Shown piece after piece: positions 1 through 9,196 of a stretch of 64,000 bases of DNA. A program made the position numbers and the translations under genes. Source of the stretch: Frankia casuarinae (GTDB taxonomy: Bacteria > Actinomycetota > Actinomycetes > Frankiales > Frankiaceae). The first letter of the stretch is position 1; every line of letters starts with the position of its first letter. Below the pieces are notes generated by a model. It saw nothing but the letters and a program-made list of their open reading frames with translations, made no database searches and had not been told where the DNA came from. The stretch is from the NCBI RefSeq assembly GCF_000013345.1, contig NC_007777.1:2356001-2420000 (forward strand). The letters are read 5' to 3'.

Positions 1-228
1 TTGGCGGTGATAAAGATCATTATAGACCCTTTCCGAGCTCATGGCTCTTGCTGTGGGCGACGGACCGCCTGGGGTACCGAGCTCCAATGACTGTCTCCAC
101 ACCATCGACGACGGGTGGCCCCCACGCTCGGCACCTCGCCCATGGTCGTAGCAGTCACAGCCGCCACGGGCAGTCTCGATTTGAGAAATTTCGGGGTCTG
201 CCGCGGGTTCGTGATCAGGGCTCGATGC

Positions 229-260
229 GCTGGGTGGCAGGGACGCTGGGTGGCAGGGAC
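229..260. repeat. 16-bp perfect tandem duplication
   Basis: The unit GCTGGGTGGCAGGGAC occurs twice head to tail (229-244 and 245-260), followed by the first bases of a third copy. It lies 80 bp upstream of the dehydrogenase gene, in non-coding DNA. Confidence 0.85.
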
Positions 261-303
261 GCCGTAGGGCAGCCGAGGTGTCACGACGCAGTGTGGGCGA
301 ATG

Positions 304-309
304 TATACT
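304..309 (+). promoter_or_regulatory. Probable extended -10 element (TATACT)
   Basis: TATACT preceded by ATG/TG resembles an extended -10 hexamer. Transcription would start near 316, ahead of the purine-rich Shine-Dalgarno sequence (about 329-340) and the ATG at 343. It rules against using the earlier in-frame ATG at 301, which would lie upstream of the transcript start. TGTATAC here also resembles the core of FCD-type GntR operators, so the downstream GntR protein could bind here; that is inference. Confidence 0.4.
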
Positions 310-342
310 TGTCAGACTTTCCTTGTCCGGGGAGGGCAGGCA

Positions 343-3210
343 ATGAGTCTTGAGGGGCGTCCCACCGGCGCGGAGGTAGCGGGGAGCCGCGGCGGACCTG
401 GCCAGGGGCCGGCCGTGGCAGGCAGCCCGGTCCTGCGCTACGCGATGGCGCGGGATGCGTCGCACTATCACCTGGTGCCCTCCGCGGTGGAACGTGTTGC
501 CGGCGTGGGCGATGTGGCGGGGCTGTTTGCGAGATGCCGGCGGAGTGGTTCGTACCTGACGTTCCGCTCGGGCGGAACGAGCCTCAGCGGCCAGGGCGTC
601 ACCGACGGGATCCTGGTCGACGTGCGACACGGTTTTCAGTCGGCCGAGGTGCTCGACGGTGGTCACCGTTTGCGCGCCGAGCCTGGCGTGACCGTCCGTG
701 CGGCCAACGCGCGGCTGCGTCCGTACGGGCGGAAGCTCGGCCCCGACCCAGCGAGTGAGGTCGCCTGCACCCTGGGTGGAGTCATTGCCAATAATTCCAG
801 CGGAATGGCCTGCGGCACCGGGCAGAACGCCTACCAGACGCTTGAGGCGATGACCGTGGTGCTACCCAGCGGATCCGTGATTGACACCGGTGCGCCGGAC
901 GCGGATGAACGGCTGCGCGCACTGGAACCCGATCTGTATGCGGGCTTGCTGCGGCTCCGCGAGCGGATCTGCCGCAACCCGGCGTCCGTGGCGACGCTGC
1001 GTCGGCAGTTCTCAATGAAGAACACGATGGGCTACAGTCTCAACTCGTTTCTCGACTACGAGCGTCCCGTCGAGATCCTGGCCCATCTGATGGTCGGTAG
1101 CGAAGGCACGCTCGGGTTCGTCGCCTCGGCCACGTTCCGGACGGTGGAGCTCTTTCCCCACGCCTCGACCGGCTTGGCGGTGTTTCGTGACCTCGCCACC
1201 GCGACCGCCGCGTTGCCCGAGCTGGTCGACGTGGGGTTCGCGACGATCGAACTGATGGACGCTCGGTCCCTTGCCGTTGCGCAGACCCTCGGCGCGACAC
1301 CGGCTGAGATCGGCTCGCTGGAGGTGCGTGACCATGTTGCGCTCCTGGTGGAGCTGCAGGCAGCGACCACCGAGGAGCTTGCCGACAAGGTGTCCGGGGC
1401 CGGCGGCGTGTGCGATGGGCTCGAGATCGAGTCGCCCCTGGAGTTGACCTCGGACCCGTGGCGCCGAAAGGACCTGTGGCATGTGCGCAAGGGTCTCTAT
1501 ACGGCCGTCGCGGGAGCGCGCCAGGCGGGGACCACGGCGTTGCTGGAGGATGTGGCGGTTCCGGTGCCGCACCTGCGGGCAGCGTGCCAGGAACTCACGA
1601 AGCTGTTCGACGCGCACGGCTATCAGAACAGTGTCATCTTCGGCCATGCCAAGGACGGCAATATCCATTTTATGCTCACCGAGACCTTCCGGGATCCCGC
1701 GCGGTTGGAACGCTACCACGCATTCACCGAGAAAATGGTTGAGCTGGTGCTCGAGCACAAGGGGACGCTCAAGGCGGAGCATGGCACCGGCCGGATCATG
1801 GCGGGGTATGTCCGTCGCCAGTACGGCGATGAACTGTATGACGTCATGACGGAGGTGAAGCGGCTGTTCGACCCGCTGGGAATCCTCAACCCGGGGGTCG
1901 TGCTGTCCGACGATCCTCGCTCCTATCTGCGCAATCTCAAGGATGTGCCGACGGTCGGCTACGGCGCGGACATGTGCGTGGAGTGCGGGTACTGCGAACC
2001 GGTCTGCCCGAGCCGGACGCTGACCCTGACTCCTCGGCAGCGGATCGCCCTGCTGCGGGAGCGTGAGGCCGCGCGGCGGGAGGGAGACGAGGGGCTCGCC
2101 GATGAGCTGTCCGCGGCCTACCGCTATGACGTGGTCGACACCTGCGCGGTCGACGGTATGTGCCAGACCGCTTGCCCTGTGCAGATCAACACCGGATCAC
2201 TCGTGCGAGAGCTGCGCGCCGAGAGGGTGAACAAGGCCGAGGACGCGCTGTGGCGCTCGGCGGCCCGCCACTGGGGGGCGACCACCACACTGGCTGGGAA
2301 GGCGCTTTCTGCCGCCGCCGCACTGCCGCCGACGTTGCCGACAGCCGCGGCCTCCCTGGCCCGCAGAACGTTGGGCACCGACAGGATGCCTCAGTATGAC
2401 GCCTCGCTGCCCCGCGGTGGGTACCGGCGCCGGGCGGTCGCGGCTGCCGCAGAGGCGTGCGCCGTGTACTTCCCGGCGTGCGTCGGGGCCATGTTCGGCT
2501 CGTCGTCATCCAGCGGCGGGGTCATGCCCGCGATGCTGACGCTGTGCGCGCGTGCCGGGGTAGCGGTACGGGTACCCAGGGGTATCGCGTCGATGTGTTG
2601 CGGTATGCCGTGGAAGTCGAAGGGTCTCAGGGGTGGCCACGAGGTCATCGGGGCCAAGGTCCTGCCGGCGCTGCTCGCGGCGACTGACGGCGGCCGCCTG
2701 CCGGTCGTGTGCGACGCGGCGTCATGTACAGAAGGTCTGGAGGAGCTTCGCGCCGAGGCAAAGCGGCTTGGCGGCGCCTACGAGGCACTTCGTTTCGTGG
2801 ACGCGCTCGAATTCGTGCGCGCCGAAGTCGTGGGCCGCCTCTCGGTGACCCGCCGGGTGGCGTCCCTGGTACTGCACCCTACGTGCTCGACCGAGCGGCG
2901 GGGCACCACGACTTTACTCAGGGAACTCGCCGAGCTGGTCAGCGACGAGGTGGTCGTGCCGCTGGACTGGAATTGCTGCGCGTTCGCCGGTGATCGCGGA
3001 CTTCTGCATCCCGAGCTGACTGCGGCGGCGACGCTGAACGAGGCACGTGAGGTCAACTCCCGCGCCTTCGAGGTGCATGCGTCGGCCAACCGGACCTGCG
3101 AGATCGGAATGTCACGCGCAACGGGGCGCGAATACGTCCACATTGTCGAGGCGCTGGAGTACGCGACTCGCCCGATCCGTGATTCTGCCCATCCAGGCGG
3201 TGCCGGCTGA
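343..3210 (+). CDS. FAD-linked dehydrogenase with C-terminal Fe-S domains (D-lactate/glycolate dehydrogenase, GlcD-GlcF fusion type)
   Basis: This 955-aa protein probably oxidises a 2-hydroxy acid such as D-lactate or glycolate and passes electrons to the membrane quinone pool. An N-terminal FAD_binding_4 (PCMH) domain (about residues 45-190, with the RSGGTSLSGQG loop) is followed by a FAD-oxidase C domain (about 250-525). Next come two 4Fe-4S cysteine clusters (CVECGYCEPVCP near 545; CAVDGMCQTACP near 600) and CCG-type cysteine motifs (CCGMP near 750; CCAFAGDRG near 877). This is the layout of GlcD fused to GlcF, as in actinobacterial and yeast Dld-type enzymes. The ATG at 343 follows a GGGGAGGGCAGG ribosome site; an ATG at 301 is also in frame but overlaps the promoter. 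The neighbouring GntR/FCD gene is likely its regulator. The substrate cannot be told from sequence. Confidence 0.9.
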   Translation: MSLEGRPTGAEVAGSRGGPGQGPAVAGSPVLRYAMARDASHYHLVPSAVERVAGVGDVAGLFARCRRSGSYLTFRSGGTSLSGQGVTDGILVDVRHGFQSAEVLDGGHRLRAEPGVTVRAANARLRPYGRKLGPDPASEVACTLGGVIANNSSGMACGTGQNAYQTLEAMTVVLPSGSVIDTGAPDADERLRALEPDLYAGLLRLRERICRNPASVATLRRQFSMKNTMGYSLNSFLDYERPVEILAHLMVGSEGTLGFVASATFRTVELFPHASTGLAVFRDLATATAALPELVDVGFATIELMDARSLAVAQTLGATPAEIGSLEVRDHVALLVELQAATTEELADKVSGAGGVCDGLEIESPLELTSDPWRRKDLWHVRKGLYTAVAGARQAGTTALLEDVAVPVPHLRAACQELTKLFDAHGYQNSVIFGHAKDGNIHFMLTETFRDPARLERYHAFTEKMVELVLEHKGTLKAEHGTGRIMAGYVRRQYGDELYDVMTEVKRLFDPLGILNPGVVLSDDPRSYLRNLKDVPTVGYGADMCVECGYCEPVCPSRTLTLTPRQRIALLREREAARREGDEGLADELSAAYRYDVVDTCAVDGMCQTACPVQINTGSLVRELRAERVNKAEDALWRSAARHWGATTTLAGKALSAAAALPPTLPTAAASLARRTLGTDRMPQYDASLPRGGYRRRAVAAAAEACAVYFPACVGAMFGSSSSSGGVMPAMLTLCARAGVAVRVPRGIASMCCGMPWKSKGLRGGHEVIGAKVLPALLAATDGGRLPVVCDAASCTEGLEELRAEAKRLGGAYEALRFVDALEFVRAEVVGRLSVTRRVASLVLHPTCSTERRGTTTLLRELAELVSDEVVVPLDWNCCAFAGDRGLLHPELTAAATLNEAREVNSRAFEVHASANRTCEIGMSRATGREYVHIVEALEYATRPIRDSAHPGGAG

Positions 3211-3284
3211 GAACGTGACGTGTCGGAGAACGCCGATCGACGACTTCCCGTGACCTTGATGGATGCGCGACCCGAGCGAACGTG

Positions 3285-3983
3285 TCACCCGCGCGCCGTC
3301 GCGGCTTCGTACGCGAAGTCCGCCTCCGGGCCCGGTTCGGCGCCGAAAGCGCCCGCGAGTCTCTCTCGCGCGCGGGAGAGGTGTTTGTGGAGTAAGATCG
3401 TTGCCGCGTCCTGATCGCCGGTCACGATCAGCTCAAGCAGGCGAGCGTGCTCGCCGTAGATTGATTCCGCGCTCAGCAGCGCCCGACCCTGCACCTGCGA
3501 CATGCACAGCCGGACTTCACCGGCGAGTTTGTGGTACATGCCGCTGATGCGGGGGCTGGACATCGAGTCGACGAGGCTGATGTGAAACCGCATGTCGGGC
3601 TCGACGATCGCGATCTGAGGGCCATTGATCACCGACTTGATCTCGTCATTGGCCATCTGGGCCTGCGCGGGAACGCGGCGGGCCGCGGCGAGCAGCCGGA
3701 GTGGCTCGCGCTCGAGGCAGTAGCGCGTGTTGTAGATGTCGCGAACGTCGTCCGGGCCGAGCTCGGGGACCCGGGCGACCTTGTGACTGCCGCGGACAAG
3801 GAGACCGGCCGCGACCAGCTTCTCGATTGCCGCCTTCGCGGTCGGGCGAGCGACATCGTACTGGGTGGCGACGCCTACTTCGGTCAGCGCCTGGTTGCTG
3901 CCGATAGTGCCGCTGAACAGCTCGGTGCGAAGATTTTCGACCACCGCGTCTATGAGCGATACCGGCTGTACAGGGCGGCGCAT
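3285..3983 (-). CDS. GntR-family transcriptional regulator, FCD subfamily
   Basis: This is a DNA-binding repressor or activator that senses a small carboxylate. An N-terminal winged helix (about residues 8-70, with ARPTAKAAIEKLVAAGLL as the recognition region) precedes an all-helical FCD ligand domain, with metal-ligand-type residues in DMRFHISLVD and YGEHARLLELI. I chose the ATG at 3983 because GGAAGG lies 10 nt upstream. An in-frame ATG at 4034 adds 17 residues but has no recognisable ribosome site. The gene converges on the 2-hydroxy-acid dehydrogenase, and FCD regulators such as LldR and GlcC commonly control this enzyme class, so a local target is plausible. Confidence 0.85.
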   Translation of the reverse strand: MRRPVQPVSLIDAVVENLRTELFSGTIGSNQALTEVGVATQYDVARPTAKAAIEKLVAAGLLVRGSHKVARVPELGPDDVRDIYNTRYCLEREPLRLLAAARRVPAQAQMANDEIKSVINGPQIAIVEPDMRFHISLVDSMSSPRISGMYHKLAGEVRLCMSQVQGRALLSAESIYGEHARLLELIVTGDQDAATILLHKHLSRARERLAGAFGAEPGPEADFAYEAATARG

Positions 3984-4184
3984 CACCCAGTCACCTTCCA
4001 GTACATGCGAGTCAGGCGGGTTGGTGACCCTCATGGAATCAACACGAGCTAGCCGAGATTACAACCGTCGGTCGTCGTAGCCCCGCGCGGTCTCGACCTC
4101 GGTGGGCGCACCTCACGGCGGGCCGCATCGGCCAGCAGCGCCGTGAACCGGACCAACCCATGAGGGCCGGGGCCTGTCAGGGCT

Positions 4185-4220
4185 GAACCGCCCCGGGCTC
4201 TTGAGAGCCCGGGGCGGTTC
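4185..4220 (-). terminator. Perfect 16-bp hairpin terminator of ctaD
   Basis: Arms 4185-4200 and 4205-4220 are perfectly complementary (GAACCGCCCCGGGCTC) around a TTGA loop. It sits 24 bp past the ctaD stop codon. There is no clear T-tract, as is common for actinobacterial terminators. Confidence 0.85.
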
Positions 4221-4243
4221 ACCCGCCCACGTGAGCCGCGTTC

Positions 4244-5959
4244 TCAGGTATTCAGCTCCGGGGTGTCGTGGGTCGGGGTGAGCTCGGGGGTGGCGTGGTA
4301 GTCGACCGCGCCGGCCGCCTGCGGGTAGTGCAGGTCGAAGGCGGGCCGCTCGGAGCAGATCCGCGGTAGCGAGGTGAAGTTGTGCCGCGGCGGTGGGCAG
4401 GACGTCGCCCATTCCAGCGAGTTGCCGAAGCCCCACGGGTCGTCCACCGTCACGATCCGACCCTTCCGGTACGACCACCACAGGTTGTACAGCAGCGGCA
4501 GGGTCGACAGCGCAAGCAGGGAGCTGCCAGCGGTGGCGATGGTGTTCAGCGTGGTGAAGCCGTCGTCCGGGCCGTAGTCGGCGTATCGGCGCGGCATGCC
4601 CTTGACGCCGAGCCAGTGATCCACCAGGAAGGTCAGGTGGAAGCCGAAGAACATCGTCCAGAAGTGCACCTTCGCGAGCCGCTCGTTCAACATCCGGCCG
4701 GTGACCTTCGGGAACCAGAAGTACACCCCGCCGAAGCCGGCGAACAACAGGCCGGCGACGACGTAGTGGAAGTGGCCGACGACGAAGTAGCTGTCCGAGA
4801 CGTGGAAGTCGATCGGCGGGCTGGCCAGCAGGACACCGGTCAGACCACCGAACAGGAACGTCACCAGGAAGCCGACGGCGAACAACATCGGCGCCTCGAA
4901 GGTGAGCTGTCCGCGCCACATCGTGCCAATCCAGTTGAAGAACTTGACCCCGGTTGGCACCGCGATCAGGAACGTCAGGAAAGCGAAGAACGGCAGCAGC
5001 GCCGCGCCGGTGACGTACATGTGATGCGCCCACACGGCGATCGCCAACGCCCCGATGCCGATGGTCGCGTAGACCAGTCCCTTGTAGCCGAACAACGGCT
5101 TGCGGGAGAACACCGGGATGATCTCCGTTATCATCCCGAAGAAGGGCAGGGCGATGATGTACACCTCGGGATGCCCGAAGAACCAGAACAGGTGTTGCCA
5201 GAGGACTGCGCCGCCGTTACCCGGGTCGAAGATGTGCGCGCCGAACCGGCGGTCGAACTCCAGGGCGAGCAGCGCGGCCGCGAGCACCGGGAAGGCGACC
5301 AGAACCAGGATCGAGGTCACCAGCAGGTTCCAGCAGAAGATCGGCAGCCGGAACATCGTCATGCCGGGCGCCCGCAGGCAAAGGATCGTCGTGATGAAGT
5401 TGACCGCGCCCAGGATGGTACCCAGACCGGAGACGGTCAGACCCAGCACCCACAGGTCACTGCCGATGCCCGGCGAGTAGGCAGCGTTCGACAGCGGCGT
5501 ATAGGCGAACCAGCCGAAGGAGGCGGCGCCGTTCGGCGTAAGGAAGCCCGCGGTGACCGTCAGGCTGCCGAACAGGAACAGCCAGAACGACAACGCGTTC
5601 AGCCGTGGAAAGGCCACGTCAGGCGAGCCGATCTGCAGCGGGATCAGGTAGTTCGCGAACGCGAACGCGATCGGCGTCGCGAACATCAGCAGCATCAGCG
5701 TGCCGTGCATCGTGAACACCTGATTGTACTGCTCGTTCGACAGGTACTGCAGGCCCGGTCGGGCGAGCTCGGCCCGGATGAGCATCGCCAGGATTCCAGC
5801 GAACGCGAAGAATACCAGCGAGGTCATGAAGTACAGCAGCGCGATGTCCTTGTGCGACGTCGTCCGCAGGTACTGCGCCAGGGTTTTCACAACCCTGGGC
5901 GGGAGCTCGCCCGCCGGCGGGTCCGTGTGCCCGGCCGGCCTATCGTGCACAAGTGTCAC
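4244..5959 (-). CDS. ctaD: Cytochrome c oxidase subunit I (aa3 type)
   Basis: This 571-aa polytopic membrane protein is the catalytic subunit of the aa3-type terminal oxidase, reducing O2 at the heme a3-CuB site and pumping protons. About twelve hydrophobic helices are visible. Key motifs are the heme-ligand region TMHGTLMLL near residue 85, HPEVY near 262 (CuB histidine cross-linked to tyrosine), HHMY near 311 and HFHYV near 396 (CuB and heme histidines). Length is typical for the family. The gene stands alone: no ctaC, ctaE or ctaF lies next to it, so this may be a second or unlinked copy, as is common in actinomycetes. It is followed by a perfect hairpin. Confidence 0.95.
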   Translation of the reverse strand: MTLVHDRPAGHTDPPAGELPPRVVKTLAQYLRTTSHKDIALLYFMTSLVFFAFAGILAMLIRAELARPGLQYLSNEQYNQVFTMHGTLMLLMFATPIAFAFANYLIPLQIGSPDVAFPRLNALSFWLFLFGSLTVTAGFLTPNGAASFGWFAYTPLSNAAYSPGIGSDLWVLGLTVSGLGTILGAVNFITTILCLRAPGMTMFRLPIFCWNLLVTSILVLVAFPVLAAALLALEFDRRFGAHIFDPGNGGAVLWQHLFWFFGHPEVYIIALPFFGMITEIIPVFSRKPLFGYKGLVYATIGIGALAIAVWAHHMYVTGAALLPFFAFLTFLIAVPTGVKFFNWIGTMWRGQLTFEAPMLFAVGFLVTFLFGGLTGVLLASPPIDFHVSDSYFVVGHFHYVVAGLLFAGFGGVYFWFPKVTGRMLNERLAKVHFWTMFFGFHLTFLVDHWLGVKGMPRRYADYGPDDGFTTLNTIATAGSSLLALSTLPLLYNLWWSYRKGRIVTVDDPWGFGNSLEWATSCPPPRHNFTSLPRICSERPAFDLHYPQAAGAVDYHATPELTPTHDTPELNT

Positions 5960-6668
5960 ATTCCGCTCCCGATGGTGTTGCCGCTGCCAGCGGTGGTGCG
6001 CGCGGCCCCGGCGTCGGGTGTCACGACCGCCGCCGGGCAGCCAACAGTGAATGTGTCATTACCGTCGGCGCGGACGGGTCCGCCGAATAGACGGCCCCAC
6101 GCCGCGCGGCTCGGCGCACCGGCCGAGGAACCTGCCGGCACTAGTCACGTTATCCGCGCATCGGCCGCCGCGGCCCGGTCTGACGTCCTACATCCAGAGG
6201 CACTCCGGCACCCGGAGCGGGCGCAGAACGTCCTGCCCAGGCGGGTCCACCATTGGTGGAATCACCTTCTCGGCCGAGGCCGCCGCCACAGCGAAGGCCG
6301 CCCTGGCCACCAGTATGAGCGGCCGGGGCATCGCGTTCGGCATCCCGGTGGATCTCCCCGAGCTCCGTGCGCCACTCGTCGAGGTAGCGCAGGCCTCCGG
6401 GAAAGCCTCAGCCCGAAGCCGGCGGAGGTGAATCCCCGCCTGGTACCTGCGGTCCGCGTCGCGCAGGAAGGCGGTCCACCCAGTGGACCGACGTCTTACG
6501 CGACGCAGATCGCGAGCGTACTTTTGGGCGACGGGCTCTCGCGCGAACACCGCGAACACCGCGAACACCGCAACGTCGCGAACACCGCAACGTCGCATTC
6601 CCCAATGGCCGGGCCCCGAACATTCCCATCACCACAGTCCAACATTCCCGCTATCACAGGAGGAAGAC
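5960..6668. other. Intergenic region, no confident gene
   Basis: This 709-bp gap separates the divergent ctaD and LGFP-protein genes. I see no open frame with convincing protein features. One short minus-strand reading around 6330-6420 (GLRYLDEWRTELGEIH) looks protein-like and may be a fragment of a lost gene, but I cannot name it. The right end carries short tandem repeats (6543-6596). Confidence 0.4.
6543..6596. repeat. Short tandem repeats GCGAACACC / GCAACGTC
   Basis: GCGAACACC occurs three times in a row from 6543. GCAACGTC, GCGAACACC and GCAACGTC follow alternately. The array lies in the 5' region of the secreted LGFP protein, about 70 bp before its start. Confidence 0.8.
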
Positions 6669-7229
6669 ATGTCCCTCGTCAGACGGATCCTCGTCATGCT
6701 GCTCGCGACGGCGGCAGCGGCGATCACCGTGGCCGGGCTCGGAACCACCGCCGCGTCCGCGGCCCCCGCCTGCAACCCGAAGCTGGCACCCTACGGACTC
6801 ATCGGCGCACGCTGGAACCAGCTCGGCGGCCCCCGCAGTTACCTGGCCTGTCCGACCAGCGGCGAGCGCGACGTCTACTTCACCAACGGTGAATGGGCTG
6901 GCCGGCGGCAGAGGTTTCAGGGTGGGGAAATCACCTGGTCTCCCCGACAGGGGAAGCGGATGGTGATCACTGCGTGGGAGGCGAACGGTTACGCCCACGT
7001 GAGTTGGGGGCCCACCGACCCGTACCACTACGACAAGTTCATCGTCCGCTGGACCGCGTACGGCAACACCTGGCAGCGGGACGTGACCGGAGGGACATCC
7101 GGGCAGTTCCGCGTCGTGAGTGAGACCAACGGCGGCTACCAGTTCCTCATTGAGGGCTGTGACAACGGCGGCATCGGCGGGTCGAAGTGCCGCCAGGGCT
7201 GGACCCTGCCCACAGCCACCCGCCGTTAG
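6669..7229 (+). CDS. Secreted LGFP-repeat protein
   Basis: This 186-aa exported protein has a clear Sec signal peptide: MSLVRR, then a hydrophobic core, with likely cleavage after TAASA near residue 31. The mature part opens with an LGFP-type module (YGLIGARWNQLGG...LACPTSGE), a repeat known from cell-wall-associated actinobacterial proteins. A mostly beta C-terminal region with CDNGG and SKCRQGW cysteines follows. The ATG at 6669 is set by AGGAGG at 6658-6663. Only one LGFP unit is visible, where most family members have several. Function is unknown; cell-envelope binding is inferred from the family. Confidence 0.75.
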   Translation: MSLVRRILVMLLATAAAAITVAGLGTTAASAAPACNPKLAPYGLIGARWNQLGGPRSYLACPTSGERDVYFTNGEWAGRRQRFQGGEITWSPRQGKRMVITAWEANGYAHVSWGPTDPYHYDKFIVRWTAYGNTWQRDVTGGTSGQFRVVSETNGGYQFLIEGCDNGGIGGSKCRQGWTLPTATRR

Positions 7230-7254
7230 CCACCGCAGGCCGCTGCCGGGCCGC

Positions 7255-7304
7255 GTGTCCGCGCCCATTGCCGTGTCCGCGCCCATTGCCGTGTCCGCGC
7301 CCAT
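7255..7304. repeat. 18-bp tandem repeat, about 2.8 copies
   Basis: The unit GTGTCCGCGCCCATTGCC is repeated at 7255-7272 and 7273-7290, with a partial third copy to about 7304. It lies between the LGFP protein gene and the IclR gene. Confidence 0.9.
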
Positions 7305-7518
7305 ACAAACACCTGTGCTTCGATTGATGTCCTCCGGGTATCCGTCGACTTTGCTTGATGATCGAACGCGAAACTGCTCGGGCACTCCCGCCGGACGTCG
7401 GCTTCACGACATCGGGGAGCCGCATGAAGTCGTGAGACCAGCCGATCAAGTCTGGATAAAATCCGACGGAAGGCGAGGTTTTCCTCACTCAGGCAGCTAC
7501 GTCATCGGGGGTGACCGG

Positions 7519-8508
7519 ATGTCCGGATCCGGCGGACTGGTGGCGCGAACGCGCTCGCGTGGACCTGACGAGTGCACGGCCGAGGGGGCCCATGACCGGG
7601 CCCAGGACCGGACCAACTCGGCTGGTTCACCACAGGCGGCAGGTTCCGCCGAGCCCGCCGAGCATAGTGCGGCACCGCGCGCCGCTGCCGCTCGCGGGCC
7701 GGCGGCGCCCCGGGGACGCGGGGTACTCGAAGGCGCCTTCGACATTCTCGACGCTCTGTCCTGGTTCGACTCCGTCGGCCTGTCGGAACTCGCCAGGACC
7801 GCCGGGCTGCCCAAGACGACGGTACATCGGCTGGTCGAGCAGATGTGCGCGCTCGGGGTAGTCGATCGGGACAGCGGCGGCTACCGGATCGGCTCCGGCC
7901 TGCGCCGGCTGGCAGCCCCGGACCGTTCCCTGCACCGGCTGGCACGGATCGCCCGAGACCCGGTCGCCTCGCTCAGCGCGGCCACCCGTACGGCGATCGC
8001 CTTGGTCGTCCTGCGGGAGAGGCGGCTGGTGCTGGCCACCAGCGCCGCTGGGGACCGTGGGATCGACCTGCGGGGCAGCACGAGTTCGCTACGGCTCGAC
8101 ACCGCCGCCGGCCAGATGCTGCTTGCCTGCCAGCCGGAGCTGGTGCCGCCGCCCTCGATGTCCGAGCGGGAGTGGAAGCGGGCCCGTGCTGTCATCCGGC
8201 GCGAGGAGGCGGCGTTCGACCAGCAGGATCTTGTGGATGGGATCTGCTGCGTGTCGGTGCCGGTGCGTAGCCGTGACGGGGTTGTGGTGGCCGCGCTCAC
8301 CGCCTTGGTAGTGGCCCAGCGCATCCCCGCCGGCCTGGTCGGGCGGATCCGGCACGCCGCGGGGCGGCTTGGCGGACGCCTCACCGGTCCGTTGGAGGGG
8401 CGTCCGCTTCCGTGTGGCGCGACTGACGACAAGCGGGCACGAGGCCGGCTGGTCCTGGTCGAGGACCGGTCGGACGTCCCCGGCGGGCAGGGACCGGGCG
8501 TAGCCTAG
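7519..8508 (+). CDS. IclR-family transcriptional regulator
   Basis: This 329-aa regulator has an N-terminal winged helix (about residues 70-130: SVGLSELARTAGLPKTTVHRLVEQM is the helix-turn-helix) and a C-terminal IclR effector domain ending around CCVSVPVRSRDGVVVAALTALV. The first 65 residues are Ala/Pro/Arg-rich and probably disordered. The frame is open far upstream, through the 18-bp repeats. I chose ATG 7519 because GGGGGTGA lies just before it. A start nearer the HTH is possible. No target gene is obvious next door. Confidence 0.8.
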   Translation: MSGSGGLVARTRSRGPDECTAEGAHDRAQDRTNSAGSPQAAGSAEPAEHSAAPRAAAARGPAAPRGRGVLEGAFDILDALSWFDSVGLSELARTAGLPKTTVHRLVEQMCALGVVDRDSGGYRIGSGLRRLAAPDRSLHRLARIARDPVASLSAATRTAIALVVLRERRLVLATSAAGDRGIDLRGSTSSLRLDTAAGQMLLACQPELVPPPSMSEREWKRARAVIRREEAAFDQQDLVDGICCVSVPVRSRDGVVVAALTALVVAQRIPAGLVGRIRHAAGRLGGRLTGPLEGRPLPCGATDDKRARGRLVLVEDRSDVPGGQGPGVA

Positions 8509-8581
8509 ACTCGGACAGGTTCGGTAACCAGGGCTCCGGCAAAGTTGCTGGTTAGCAACTGAAGTTCATGATTGTCTGTAG

Positions 8582-9106
<525 letters not shown>

Positions 9107-9196
9107 CTCGGCCGGGGCGTGCACGACATCCGTCGTGTGGGACCCGGCCGGAATCCTTGTAGATTCACGTGGTCGACGACCGGCGTTTCCGGCGGG

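Larger units (their letters stand above)
1..342. other. Left-edge intergenic region, no gene seen
   Basis: I see no convincing coding sequence in this stretch; the short open frames on both strands have low-complexity, shadow-like compositions. It holds a 16-bp tandem duplication (229-260) and, near its right end, an extended -10 promoter element serving the dehydrogenase gene that starts at 343. Confidence 0.5.

Noticed and set aside
4382-6892. Long plus-strand open frame opposite ctaD
   Set aside because: It is antisense to clear cytochrome oxidase coding sequence, is Arg/Gln/His-rich, and has no domain; typical high-GC shadow.
8544-8559. Small inverted repeat GTTGCT-GGTT-AGCAAC after the IclR gene
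   Set aside because: Only six base pairs; too weak to call a terminator or operator with confidence.
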